This document shows positions 44,201-55,800 of a stretch of DNA of 64,000 nt, piece by piece. Position 1 is the stretch's first letter; each line of letters opens with the position of its first letter. Location of the stretch: the NCBI RefSeq assembly GCF_024713975.1, contig NC_091100.1, positions 26,673,501-26,737,500 on the forward strand, read 5' to 3'. A program made the position numbers and the translations under genes. The notes beneath the pieces are model-generated. The model ran no database searches and was not told the origin of the DNA. It saw only the letters and a list, made by a program, of their open reading frames with translations. Source of the DNA: Paralichthys olivaceus (lineage: Eukaryota > Chordata > Actinopteri > Pleuronectiformes > Paralichthyidae).

Positions 44201-45863
44201 AGCAAAACATATGGCAGAGTTTAAGTCAAAACAACTGTACAAGTGTCTGGTGCATTTAAAGGTATATTTCTTTAGTGACAATTCAGATAAATAAAATGTA
44301 CATTTTGTATTTAAAGTGATTGATTATATTATTAACAGGTGACACTTGGTGATAGTCTAGAATGTGGGAATAACAGCAGAGTCAGAAGGGGCAGCTATTT
44401 AGCAGTCTGACTGCCTGTGGGAGGAAACTGTTCAACAGCCTTGTTCTTGTTTTAATGCTCCTGTAACGTTTGCCAGATGGCAGAAGAGTGAGCAGCTTGT
44501 GGAGGGGGTGTGAAGAGTCTTTGAGGATGACCTGAGCCCCCTGGAAGCAACGGCTCTGTAAGAGTTCTTGTACAGAGGGTAGGGGGCCAACGGTCATCTC
44601 CTTGGTTTTAATGGTGCACCAGTTTTCCAGGTGTTTGATCTCCTTCCTGTACCTTGATTCATCATTTTGATGAGCCACTGTGGTGTCATCAGTAAATTTG
44701 AGGATGATGTTGTCCCTGAATCTGGCTGTACAGTATACTGCAAACACATGTTAGCAGTGTGAACAGCAGTGGCCTGAGCCAACCCGAACTGACTGTGGTC
44801 TCTCCCCGTCAGGAAGTCCAGAATGCAACGACACATGACAGCATGACACATCAGTTTCCCCACTAGTCTCTGCGGAATGATTGTATTGACCTGAAGTACA
44901 GGATTCTGGCGTAGCTGTTGTTATTGTCCAGATGAGAGAGAACTATGTGCAGTGTGGTGGCTAAGGCATCCTTACAGAAGCAGTTTGGGCGATAGGCGAA
45001 CTGCAGGGGATCCAGTGATAAAGGGAGGCTGGCATTAAAGTGAGGTTTAACCAGCTGTCGAAACATTTCATCATCAGAGCCCCGTCGCCCTGACCTCCAT
45101 AGGGCAACAGGGCATTAATCATTTCAGACAGGCTACGACATATTTCTTTGGTACAGGGATGATCGTGGATGTTTTGAAGCATCTGGGTACAACAGCCGGG
45201 ATAATGGTGGAGTTAAAAATGTCTATCAGAATGTCTGCTAACACCTCAGCACATCTCTTGAGTACCCCGGAATGTTATCAGGACCTGCCGCTTTCCATAG
45301 GTTGACTATGAAATTGAGGTTTTATGTCATGGAGTGGTTCTGGTATCTGGTATCTGGTTTCCCACAGATACTATGACCCACATCTTTCCCAGACATCTTG
45401 CAGTGAGGCCTGAAGTCAGGCCAGGAATGTTGGCCACAAAATGGTAAAGGGTCTGTATTCATATAGCATTTTTCTAGTATTCATGACTACTCATAGCACC
45501 TGACTTTATAGTTAAGCCATTCACACACAAATTCATACAGTGCATCTATATGCAGGACTTTCTCTATCATACATCATTCATACACTGCCAGAACAGATTC
45601 AGTATCTTGCTAAAGGACACTTCGAAAAAAAGAATAGTGGACGACCCGCTCTTCCTCCTGAGCCACAGCCAGCCCCATGAAACTTTGCTGTGAAAGATCT
45701 CACAGGCCGTTACTGCTCATGTAGTCTGAGTTGTGTTCTGTGTTGTTGTCATATTTGAATAAATATTTGACAGTCTTCTCTCATTGACAGGATTGTTATT
45801 CAGTTCCACGCACTGCAGCCTCACCAGGTCGGGAAGAAGGGAACTGTGATGAGCTTCTTGTGA
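38290..45863 (+). CDS. ddt: D-dopachrome tautomerase (MIF superfamily), complete, 3 exons
   Basis: MIF-family tautomerase/decarboxylase that also acts as a MIF-like cytokine in vertebrates. Exons: 38290-38397 (36 codons), 41964-42139, 45791-45863. They join in frame to 357 nt, giving 118 aa, the same length as mammalian DDT. The start codon is followed by Pro, the N-terminal catalytic base of this fold ([11 protein letters not shown]). Exon 1 ends AAALGKPLD, the position where the human gene also breaks. Exon 2 contains RMNVVVNPG, then [15 protein letters not shown] and the helix [15 protein letters not shown]. Exon 3 encodes [20 protein letters not shown], then SFL and stop. Both introns, about 3.6 kb each, are filled with transposon remnants. 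No neighbouring mif gene is visible. Confidence 0.95.
38860..39184. repeat. Copies of a palindromic MITE family in ddt intron 1
   Basis: CCGTTTTCAGACGTGACCTG at about 38960, ending CATGTCTGAAAGCAG at 39180 followed by TTAA. The internal block GGACTTTATACTCGGAGGCC matches the MITE at 54425-55015. An additional outward end (CATGTCTGAAAGCGG) at about 38889 suggests a second, partial copy. Confidence 0.6.
39780..39829. repeat. 18-bp tandem repeat, about 2.7 copies
   Basis: GCGAATGCAAACAGGTGA repeated almost perfectly in ddt intron 1. Confidence 0.75.
40150..40600 (+). mobile_element. BEL/Pao-type LTR retrotransposon remnant in ddt intron 1
   Basis: Two overlapping frames encode [32 protein letters not shown], then after a shift [29 protein letters not shown] and a stretch ending QAGYLARY. 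This matches the spacer just before the BEL/Pao reverse transcriptase. The catalytic domains are absent. Sense orientation relative to ddt; excluded by splicing. Confidence 0.6.
43447..43570. repeat. MITE fragment (Harbinger-like ends)
   Basis: GGCTGATTCATGCTTCTGCG, TTGAAGCTACGCCGTAGG and TATGCACGTAGCCTATGC resemble a widespread fish MITE family. Only one end is visible; no target duplication could be paired. In ddt intron 2. Confidence 0.4.
43752..43820 (+). repeat. Dispersed fish repeat fragment
   Basis: TTTTTATTTGCATAGCTCAT, ATTCACAAATCAC and CAAGATGCAACATCCCTTGTC; same family as 9712-9910, truncated. Confidence 0.5.
44035..45430 (-). mobile_element. LINE (L2/Rex1-like) reverse transcriptase remnant in ddt intron 2
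   Basis: Minus-strand translation gives [20 protein letters not shown] and [15 protein letters not shown] (45066-44863), [13 protein letters not shown] (about 44830), [11 protein letters not shown] in the palm region (near 44690), [20 protein letters not shown] and [11 protein letters not shown] at the C-terminus (about 44390). The 3' end lies at about 44035 (TTCAAGATTCAAGAACTTTA on the plus strand). Frameshifts and stops occur throughout. Antisense to ddt. Confidence 0.75.
45445..45690 (-). repeat. SINE family A copy near ddt exon 3
   Basis: Plus strand TAGCATTTTTCTAGTATTC, ATGACTACTCATAGCACCTG, CATTCACACACAAATTC, TCTTGCTAAAGGACACTTC and CCACAGCCAGCCCCATG form a diverged minus-strand copy. 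Ends about 100 bp before ddt exon 3. Confidence 0.65.
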
Positions 45864-46055
45864 AGGATGTTGTTGTTTCTGACACAGGTCACAATCTCAG
45901 TCCTAACAGAAGACGAAGTAGACAAAGAAAAATTTGTTTTTATCTCACACTTGAGTAAAGATTGTCACTTTAAAGGCACTTACTGTATTTTCTTTTCATA
46001 TCCATTGTGTGCCCTGATCATCTGTTCAGAGGTTTGAAACTGAAAATATATTTTC

Positions 46056-46061
46056 ATTAAA
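46056..46061 (+). promoter_or_regulatory. Probable polyadenylation signal of ddt
   Basis: ATTAAA variant 193 bases after the ddt stop codon, followed by a GT-rich stretch (gtttgtctctgtgtgtatc) about 35 bases later, as expected for a cleavage-stimulation element. Confidence 0.5.
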
Positions 46062-46448
46062 AACATGGAGTTTAACTGGACTCTGGACTCAGTTTGTCTC
46101 TGTGTGTATCTTGTGGCCTCTGGGAATGAAAACATGTATGAAAAGGCTGTCAGCCATATGTGTAATGCAACAAAGCTGATATTTTACCCTTCAAAACTAG
46201 ATGAATGGAAATGTTCAAATTAAATCTTATAAACACTTTAATACCTTTTTTATTATTACAGGGCTCCAAACTAACTTTTTACCTTGGTTGCACTGGTGTG
46301 CCTAACGTTTTTATTTAATTTTTCAAATATTTATTTATTTATATTCACATATTTTCAAAAAATGTCATGGTGCACTGCAGTAATACACCTTATATACCTT
46401 ATACTGTATATCTTGACAGTTCCCAATTACATTGGTAATTTCTTAGCT

Positions 46449-46770
46449 AGGGCTGGGCATCGCAACTAATTTCCCAAATTGATTTGATTTTGATTCAATA
46501 TAGATTCAGTTAAGGATGTTTTATTGTACAATACCAATTTTGCTTGGATATGTAAGAATTTTTCAGAGACCTGAAGCTGTAAACAGCAAGGAAACCTCTA
46601 ATTTGGAGCATTGTTCAAAATATTGTGGTAGGACTGTCACTATAACAATATTTGTTGGACGATATATTGTCCCAGACATTATTGCTATTATATTATATTA
46701 TTGTCATTGTTTTGAAACCACTGCTAAAATGATGGATGAGGTGGTCTTGGTCTGTATGGACTATGGTAGT
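46449..46770. repeat. Two adjacent MITE ends of common fish families
   Basis: CTAGGGCTGGGCATCGCAAC then GATTTTGATTCAATATAGATT (46449-46510), and TAGGACTGTCACTATAACAA then GGACGATATATTGTCCCAGA (46627-46680). Both begin with the TAG(G/A)(G/A)CTG-type terminus used by many hAT-like MITEs. Right ends are not clear. A 146-codon open frame running through here is repeat-derived. Confidence 0.5.
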
Positions 46771-46959
46771 GGTACAAGGATAAACATAACTGCAGGGACT
46801 GAATCAGCATTAGACATTCCACTAGTGTCTTATTCTTTGGCGAGGGTTGGTATCTGGGAGGTTTGGACAACAGGCGGCGAACACTACCCAGTATCATGTA
46901 TTATGGGAGAAATAGTGGATGTGAAACAAGGTGGTGGAATCCCAAAGTGGATCTGAATC

Positions 46960-49705
46960 AATGACTAGGATAGACTATGAAGATATAGATGAAATACATA
47001 ATCAGGTAAATTCAGCAATCATTATGGCAGCAGAGGGTTCCATACCCAGGACTTAAAATAGGACTAATAGAAAATTGGTACTATGGTGGATAGAGGAGTG
47101 TCATCAAGCTATAAAAAACAGGAATAGAGCATTCAGACAAGTTAAAAGAACCCATAACATGCAGCAAATGATTGAATATTAAAAGCTCAGGAGACAATGA
47201 GAAGAACAATATGTCAAGCTAAGAGGCCAAGCTGGAGGAAATTTTGCAATAAAATGGGTAGAACAACACCTGTGGGAGAGATGTGTAATGATAAAGATGA
47301 TGGGAGGAGACAGAAGAGAATGGGAATATCCCATTATTACATCTAATGAAGAAATGGCAGTCTCAAATAATGGTCAAATCATTTGCAAGGATACATAGTT
47401 CAGAGAATCTATCAGAAGAAGGGAGGGTGAACAATTATTCAGTAGCCGGGTGTGTTAGACAGGAGAGAAGAAGCAGGTGGATGACAAATAATAACAAATC
47501 TCACTCAGAAATGGCGAGAGCAATAAATAAACCTCCAACCTCTCCAGGCAAAGATCAGTTTGTTCTGACATGTTAAAGCATCTAGGGGAGGGGGTATACT
47601 TTAAACTGCTGCATCTCTATAACAAATTTTGGGAGGAGGGAAAATTACCTAGTTCATGGAAAGAAGCTGTAGTGATCCTGTAACGATGGGCTCGCAGTTA
47701 CTAAATACTTTAATTGTGTACCGTCATTAAATCATTTCTTCGAATATGCACAAATACCTTTTTAATAGTTCTTGGAGGGTAAAACTGATAAGGAAGTGGG
47801 CAGGGGGAAGTTTATGCAAACTAGGAGATATTTAATGGTATGGTAATGTAAAAGTACAAAAAGCTATTGATGAGGTGGTGGGTTAGGAGTAGGGGTTTAG
47901 ATTCTCAGTAGAAAAACTTAAACTGTCTTTTTCAGGAAAACAATTGCGAAAGGGTAACAAAGTTAAAAGATTTTTAGGGGGAAGCAGTAGCTCAGTCCAT
48001 AGAGATTTGGCTTGTGAACTGGACGGTGGCCGATTCAAGTCCAGTATGGACTAAAAAGTATGGACTGGTAGCTGGAGAGGTGCCAGTTCACCTCCTGGGC
48101 ATGGCTGAGGTGCCCTTGAGCAAGGCACCAAACCCCCAATTGCTCGCAGGGCGCTTCTCCGGGGCTGCCCATCACTCTATCATCTCTCTCCATATATCGC
48201 ATGTCTATGAGCCCTTTGTGTGTGTGTGTGACTGTGGGAATGGGAACGGGGAGCAAGCTGTTCAGTGATGAGACAAAAGTGTTCAACCTTGTTTTGACCT
48301 ATGTTGGATTATGACAGTGTAGCGTATGGATCAGCATCCGTATCTTTGTTAAGGAATTAGATGTGACGCAGGCTCTGGCACTGAGAGTGTGTCATAGGGA
48401 TTTTAAAACATCACCAGTACCTGCCCTGTGGAATTTGGTGAAATGCCAAAAGAATTAAGAAGGAGACAACTGATGTTAAACTATTAGGTTCATTTACACG
48501 GGCTCAATTATTCTCATCCTACAAAGGAAGTGTTGCAGGGATGCTGAGAGACTGCAAGATATCAAATGCACAGCTTTAGTTGAGTAGGAAATATGTTTGG
48601 GGTGTTTGGGTTGAGGATAAGTCCTTCAGTGGTTTATCCAGTGATGGCTCCGTGGAATAATGTGTGGCCTGAGGTGGACTGGTACTTGCTGCAGTAGAGA
48701 AGAACAGAAAATGATAGAGTAGATTTGGTAATTACATTTGACTATCATGTAGTGAAAAGTTATGATTTTGTACTGATTTATCCAGATGGTGCTGAGAAAC
48801 CTGAGACTGGAGTGACTGGATTTGGGGTGGCAGTACAAAAAAAGGGAATTGGGATCAACAGGAGAACATCCAACAATCAGAGGGTTCACACAGTGGAGAT
48901 GATAGCAGTGTTGGTCCCATTACAATGGTTGGGAAAAAAACTAATAAGGTGCTTATTTGCTCAGATTCCTGCTCAGTCTTAGAAAGCTTAATGTCCCTCC
49001 ATTCAAATAGTTGTCAAGATGTACTATATCACCAGCACAAGAAACCAAGGGAGTCAGGTAACAATTGTGTGGGTTCCACATGGAGCATTGGGGTGAAAGG
49101 AATGAAAGGGTGGATGAGCTGGCAAAGCAGGCTTTAGATAAAGAAAATATGGAAATGCAAATGAATATTAGTTAGGCAGAGGCAAAAACTATAATTGGGG
49201 AAAGAACCAACCAATTGTGGCAAGAAAGGTGGGACAGTGAGGGAAAGGGAGACATCTGTACCAAATTCAAAAGAATGAAATTAAAGTTAAGAGGATAGGT
49301 AGTGGATTCAGGAAAGATGAAGCTCTTTTAGCAAGGTTAAGGTTGGGTTACTGAGCACTAAACAAAACACTGAACTCGGTAGGGAAACACTTGACAGGGT
49401 TGCGTGAGAAATGTCAGGGAGAGGAGTGAGAGGAGCATGTCATTATGAGTTGTGTGAGGTATGGGACACTAAGAGAGACTATGAGGGATGATTTAGTAAA
49501 TTAGCGGTGCAGGTATATGGATTATGGGTAAAGAGAGCACAGAATAGGGTGTTGTTCAGTTTCTGAAGGGATACAGGGATTTATCCTTTTATGTGTATAT
49601 TTTTTTAGGGGTGTAGAATGTAAGCCTTTTTCTCATCCACAGAGCAGAAGGTGGCGGTAATGCACCATTAAACTGGATGCCAGCCGCCGTAAAACAAGAA
49701 GAAGA
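46960..49705 (+). mobile_element. Nimb-like (I-clade) LINE, decayed, with internal replacement
   Basis: The linker before the reverse transcriptase (RKLVLWWIEECHQAIKNRNR, AFRQVKRTHN, FARIHSSENLSEEGRV) lies at 47060-47430. An RNase H-like domain at 48725-49140 includes YPDGAEKPETGVTGFGVAV, HTVEMIAVL and ERVDELAKQAL. The 3' end carries GCAGAAGGTGGCGGTAATGC followed by a GAA-rich tail at 49645-49705, a hallmark of fish Nimb copies. Most of the reverse-transcriptase core is absent and replaced by about 0.6 kb containing a SINE. Many stops. It ends about 190 bp before the zinc-finger start codon. Confidence 0.65.
47977..48245 (+). repeat. tRNA-derived SINE family B, near full length, inside the Nimb-like LINE
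   Basis: Begins GGGGGAAGCAGTAGCTCAG (tRNA A-box-like) with CCGATTCAAGTCCAGTATGG (B-box-like), then AGCTGGAGAGGTGCCAGTTC and TTGAGCAAGGCACCAAACCC. A 5'-truncated relative lies at 24685-24862. Confidence 0.7.
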
Positions 49706-49709
49706 AGAA

Positions 49710-49894
49710 AATAATGAGAAAGCTTCCGGACAGTGATCACGTCAACACTCCACATCCTGGCTGTCTGGGCTTTTCTACATTATCTTAAGAACAATTTAGT
49801 GACGTACTTCTGGTCGCACAGCGACCCCACTCTTCATACCAGCGTCGTCTGAAAGACAAGGGGTCATCTCTATCTACGAGGCCGCGCAGTGACC
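49710..49894 (+). promoter_or_regulatory. Probable promoter and 5' UTR of the zinc-finger gene
   Basis: CpG dinucleotides rise sharply at about 49790-49900 and continue through exon 1, suggesting a CpG-type promoter. No TATA box. It lies immediately after the 3' tail of the Nimb-like LINE. Confidence 0.35.
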
Positions 49895-52800
49895 ATGTCA
49901 GCGGCCGTGGACTTCCATTCTAAGATCGCCTCCATCATGGAGGTTCTGGCAAACGCGGCCGTTGCTGAAATCTGTAAAGTTGTGGACGACGGATACGTGG
50001 TGGTTCACCTGGAAATGTCCCGGAGCCAGAAGGAGAACGAGTTCCTGCGGAGGAAGATCAAACTGCTGGAGCTGCAGATCGCCCGCTACCGAGCGGAGAG
50101 AGTGAGGGGAGCGGAGGCGTCCATCAACAGCCGCTTCCCCGGAGTCCGCCTCCTCAACCGGCAGAGCAAGGACTCACCGGCCGGTAAGTTACCACAGCAC
50201 CTCGCTCCACCTGTTCACACCGAGTGATCTATGAATCCAGCACTTTGTGTGTACGTCCACGTGCCTATTTGTGTGTAGCCGTTTTCATACATGGCGGATG
50301 TTGGCAGAATTTGGTCCTGACTTTTTCCCGAGTTTCCCTGTCAAACATGATCAACCAAGACGCATTCACAACAGCACAGACGTTTTCTGGAAAAGTCCGC
50401 GAGAGTTTTCCTTTCTTTTTCATCAGCACCTCATATTGGCCATTTGGAGCCAGGCTGAGCTTGACATGACCATGCTTGGAGGAAAAAGGGGGAGCTGGGT
50501 CCGACCGCTGAACTCTTAACCCGAGGAGTGTATACAAATAAAGACCCTGGCAGCAAAACATCCAACATCCACAGCCCAGGCTGGGGTTTTCTGTGGCTGG
50601 GCTGAGGGGGTAGTGCGGTCGTCCTCTAACCAGAAGATTGGCGGTCTGATCCTAGTCTTTCCCATCTGCATGCAGAAGGAAGGGTCCTTAGTAGAGATAC
50701 TGAAGCCCAAATTGCCCCTCATAGATTAAAAAAAGTGCTGTCCATAGATGTACTGTATGAAGGTGTGTGTGAAAGGCAAAGCTGTACTGTAAAACGCTTT
50801 GAGTAGTGATCAAGACTAGCAAAGTGCTGTATAAATACAAACCATTTACCATTTTCCAACACAGCTTCACTACGTAACTACATCGACTTACACACAACTT
50901 TTTACCTGATTAACTTCAGACATACAGCAGGTAATCACAACACAGAAAGTTAATGCTGCTGTTAAGTCACACATAAGTAGTAAACATTATGTTAAAGTGA
51001 ACTATCACCACATCCTCATGGACTTTTAATAACTCCCATTAATGCAGGTCACATTATTTAAATTGAGTCGCCTGTGGCAGAAACGAAATAAACATGGTCA
51101 TGCTAATGTTAGTTATATTTACTGTACCTTTTTATCGAGCTTAACTTTAACACCTGGCTAACACAGGTGTACAGCTGTGAGGGAACTGATAGGCCCAGCA
51201 TTGCAAAGCAATCGGCTAACTAGCTAGCTTAGTTAACCTCGTAATTCACATTCACTGGAACAGTTACTGGCGTGCTAACACGTTCCTCATCTTCAGTCAG
51301 AACACATAGAAACACATCGTAACTTTAGTGGAGCACAGAGAACACATGTGAAGATAAAGCATTAACAAAACAACGAGTTTACTCACCAGACAAACCGGAT
51401 ATCAGCTTCTCTGTGTCTCGAGTTTGCCACTTGATTGTAACTGAAGAACATCATCATATCTAACGAATGAGACCATAATAACCGGTGGGAATTTTGTTTT
51501 GACGGAACATTTAAATTTCTAGCCAGTTTGAGCCAGCCCCTGCTGGATTTCCACAGTATTACGCCGCATTGGTTTCATCTTTTGGAGCCGGAAGCTACGT
51601 GCATTTTTTATATACAGTCTATGGTGTGCAGTGAGGGGACCTCTGCCTCCAGATCAGCTCAGTGGAAATCAACAGGACAGCAGCATACGTCTTTTCAGGA
51701 ACACAAACAGTCTTTAGCCATCAGACTGTCACATGTAAGAAGTGTCATCAATCCCCAAACCCGATCCCCGATCTTCAGTTTAGCTGTCTATGTTTCATGG
51801 TTCACATTAAATAATTTATCTTTCAATATAAAAAAATCTAACTTCATCATTTTCAGTGGCCGCATCCCCGGCCACATATCCTTCCTCCTCACACCCCCTT
51901 CTAATCTGCACTCCCTTTACACGTTAACAATAAAGTCCATCACTAATCAGAAGTTATTAGGATCTGAACATCACTGAAGTTTATTTTGTGTTTGTTTGAT
52001 TCACTCAAGAGTTTATGAGACACGTATTTAAACACATTGAAAAAAAAGTCCAACATTTTTACACATTGCAGTTCATCTGCCATGCGAATGTCACTTGACC
52101 CACACGACCAGGACATCAGGGTTAAAGTGACCGGAATGATCCAGATTAATCATCAATAAATCTGGGAAGTGTGACAGATGAGCATGCACACACACACACA
52201 GTCCTGCTGACAGGAGAGAAGTTCTTCCTGCAGAAAGACATAACAGTGTTTTAACTTCAAGTTGAAGAAGCAATGCCCCGTTCATCCATGAAGACATGAT
52301 CATGAATTCTGCAGTTTATTAGAAAGAGACAGAGTAGCTGAGTCACATTTGAAATAATCATGAAATTAAGTTGAAGTGATCGTCCTGCCCTCAGTGATGC
52401 ATTGAGATGCATTTAATTGTTGACGTGTGAATCGTCTTTGAATCGTGAGGCTAGTGAATATTTTAATGTAGACTTGATACATCAAGGAGACCAGAAAGTG
52501 GAACAATATACAAACACTAACAAAGTAACATGAGCAGTTTTCACCCCCAAGTCTGAAGATGTCTCCCACAGCATCCCCACACATCTTCCTCTACTTGCAT
52601 CATTCATTCTAACAGCACATCAATTTATGGCTCGAATGTGTTTGCATCCTGTTGGATAGTTAACTCTAAATCTGCGTTCCTAAACAACATTGTGTCCTTA
52701 CGTCTTGCCCCTGGTGAAATACACAAAAGAGTTGAAGTTGGTGCCTCTCTGTTTGGGGCATCTGAGTTAGATATGAAAGTCCCTTAGCATTGACACTACA

Positions 52801-55800
52801 ATGTACTGTTGGTGGTCCTTTATCTATAACCTGACATTGGGTACTGCTTAGAGAGAGAATTGAGTATCTGTGGAATTAGACAGGCACTCTTCTCTTAATG
52901 GTGTACAGATAAAATGTAATAGACACTATATATACATAATATGGTGTAGTGGCATATACACTAATGTGTGAGGATATACAAAAAATCCTCAACAACTAGC
53001 TAGTAGGAGTTTCAATGACCTGTCTGTTTTACATGCTGACTCTCAACACTGGTAATGAAACCTCCCGTTGGTCAGTTAGAACTGACAAAGCCTTTCAGGT
53101 GAGAGGGGAAACTGGAATGACTGGATGACTGAGAATCTTCACAGACATTCTCCTCCTAATGTCCCTCCAGGCCCCTCTCTGCAGGGCAGGACCAGGTTCC
53201 TGAACAGAGGTAAAGGGACTCAGCAGTGTGTGCAGAAAAGCCAGCCTATCAACCTTGACCAGGATCCTGATCAGGAGGTCGTTACCACTACCAAGACTGA
53301 GGTATCTATTCCACATTGCACAAAGACCAGAAAACCAATCTTCTCATGTGCATCTGCATGCAGGATCCCTATAAGTCTAACTTTGACATAGCTGCAGACT
53401 GTGTTTATCCAAGCTGTTCCACCAGGACTCACCAAAGTTATTGTCATTTTTAAAAGTCTAAAGGGGGGCACTCAAACTGGTTGTATTGTATTTAATGTAA
53501 AATGTCTAAACCAGAAGAAGGGGATGTCCCACCATTAGTTTTCTCATATTTTACGATGGCAATCTAAACTATTTTAAAATGATTGATTATGAATCAGGAC
53601 GGCGGTTCGATCCTCAGCCTTCCCAGACTGCAACCCAAATGGCCCCTCATAGATGTTGAATGCACTAATTGAAAGTCGCTTTGGATAAAAGCGTCCACCC
53701 AATGACATGTGATGTAATCACCACAGACATCCAATCACAGATGAGACTAAATTTATGTTTCAGTGGATTGTCACTTTTTATTCCAGTTTGGACTGTCACC
53801 ATCACCATCAAATTTTCACTTAATAATTATCATGACCAAAGAAATTCACAAATGACTGCATTTTCACATCATATATTGAAAATACATTTTATCTTAAATA
53901 TCAAGTATTCTTAAAACTGCTGCTAAACATGATCTAATAGCAGTCAGTTATGCAGGGAGTCACACTGGGGACACCCACTAACCAGTCATCTACAAACTGA
54001 TATATTAACTTGTCATCTGAATAAACTGGTCAGTTATATCTCACACTACAAATGATTGTGAACTCAATACTCTCACTTTTTCAGTTTTTCAGTGTGTAAC
54101 ATTAAGGTGAAAGGCATTTTTAGCAGTAATTTAATATAAAATTATCATAGTGATGTTTTCACTGGTGTGTTTCATCTAAAATGTATGAATTGTAGTTTTC
54201 TTTACCATAGAATGAGCTCTTTATATATACATGGAGGGGGGGGGGGCGCCAATGTTTTTTTTCTGTTGTCCAAACTGGACAAACTAAAATCATTTGAGTT
54301 TCATGCAGCTGAAGTTCACAACAGGTTCTATTTCATGTTGGGAAGGGGAGGGTGAAATGAGGATTATTCAGCTGCAACATGACACTTCACCTCTAGAAAT
54401 CACTAAATTCTATACGCTGAACCTTTAAGCTGTTTTCAGACATGACCTCCGGGCAAAATCCGCAGTATTGGCTACTGAGTTTACCCAGTCTGCCTTTCAC
54501 ACGTGCACAACGCAGAGACACGTTCTTTGCACAGATGCGTTCACAACAGCATCAAATCCTCCGTGTTATTCAAGTGAGAGGTGCAGAAGCCGGGTGCAGC
54601 AGACAGAGGCAGGAAGTGATGCATTAACTCTGCTGCTGAGATCATGTGATCATGTTTACAGCACCCTGACACCATCATCAGCATTTATCACCACAAACTC
54701 TCCTGACATCTTCGTCAGTGTCTTCCACACGTATAACCGGGAGATATTTGTTTTCTTTTAGTTGTTTTCATTTTTGCGTCTGCAGCTTCATCAACCCCCA
54801 CCTGCTCACGATGAATCCAACGAGGATCCCCTGCTGTGTTCTCACATCGACTGCTCCTAGATCTCCACAGACTTTATATCAGGAGGCCCGGCTAGTATAC
54901 AATTCATAGAAACTACGGAGCATCTCAATCAGACATTTGTATTCCCACATACGTCTCCTTTGGATAAAATACAGACTATCCGCAGAATCTAGTGCATATC
55001 TGAAAGCAGCTTTAAATGCACACAAACAAAGGTCAGCCTTCAGATGCAACACCAGATGAAAATTCTTCGACAGCCATGGTTTTCTTTGTGTCACATAGTA
55101 AATATTCTTACAAGGATTTAAGTAACACCTTTTTAGGCTAGATGACCACTCAAAACATTTTATTCACAGTCACACACACATTCATACAATGCATCTATGG
55201 GCAGCACTTTTGTCTATGAGGGGGAAGACTGAGATCGAACAGCTGACCCTCTGATTAGATCAAATTCTATTCCCTCGTCACAGCTGCCCCCCAATTAATT
55301 TTTAGTTGCAGCCTTAATGTTAACTCAACAGGGGGAAATCAGAGCTTTTTGTTAATGATGTCACATTGGAGGAGGAGAAGCTTGTGAAATGTTGATGTCA
55401 GTAGACCAAAAGAAAAGAAAACCTGAGTTATAGTCTGGAGGTGTAGTGTTTGGTGTAATCACTTATAGACTTGAATTGATTTCTGGGGTTTCTCGACCAT
55501 CATTAGACATAGGCTCTGTGTCTTAGCTGAATGAATAGAATTATCTGTGCTGAACATTCTCTACTCTACAGAGACAATCTGTCTGGTTCAAAACGATATG
55601 TGTTTTATATGGAAATTAGTTCGAAAAGTAGGGATGATCTTATATATGAGGATGAGATGATGATGTGTTCATCACATCAGATATTTTTTGGACAAGTGTT
55701 TGTAGCCTTAACATTGGTGAGTAGATCCAAAGTGTCTTTGTTTGATTGGCTTGTGAACATACAGCATGCTCTCATCCACACCTGCCTGCCTAGGACAGTA

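Noticed and set aside
46516..46956. 146-codon open frame, one of the longest in the window
   Set aside because: It runs through two MITE ends and into LINE sequence; composition and position point to repeat DNA, not a gene.
47977..48050. tRNA gene-like head
   Set aside because: A- and B-box-like motifs belong to a SINE; the cloverleaf is not intact and the sequence continues into a SINE body.
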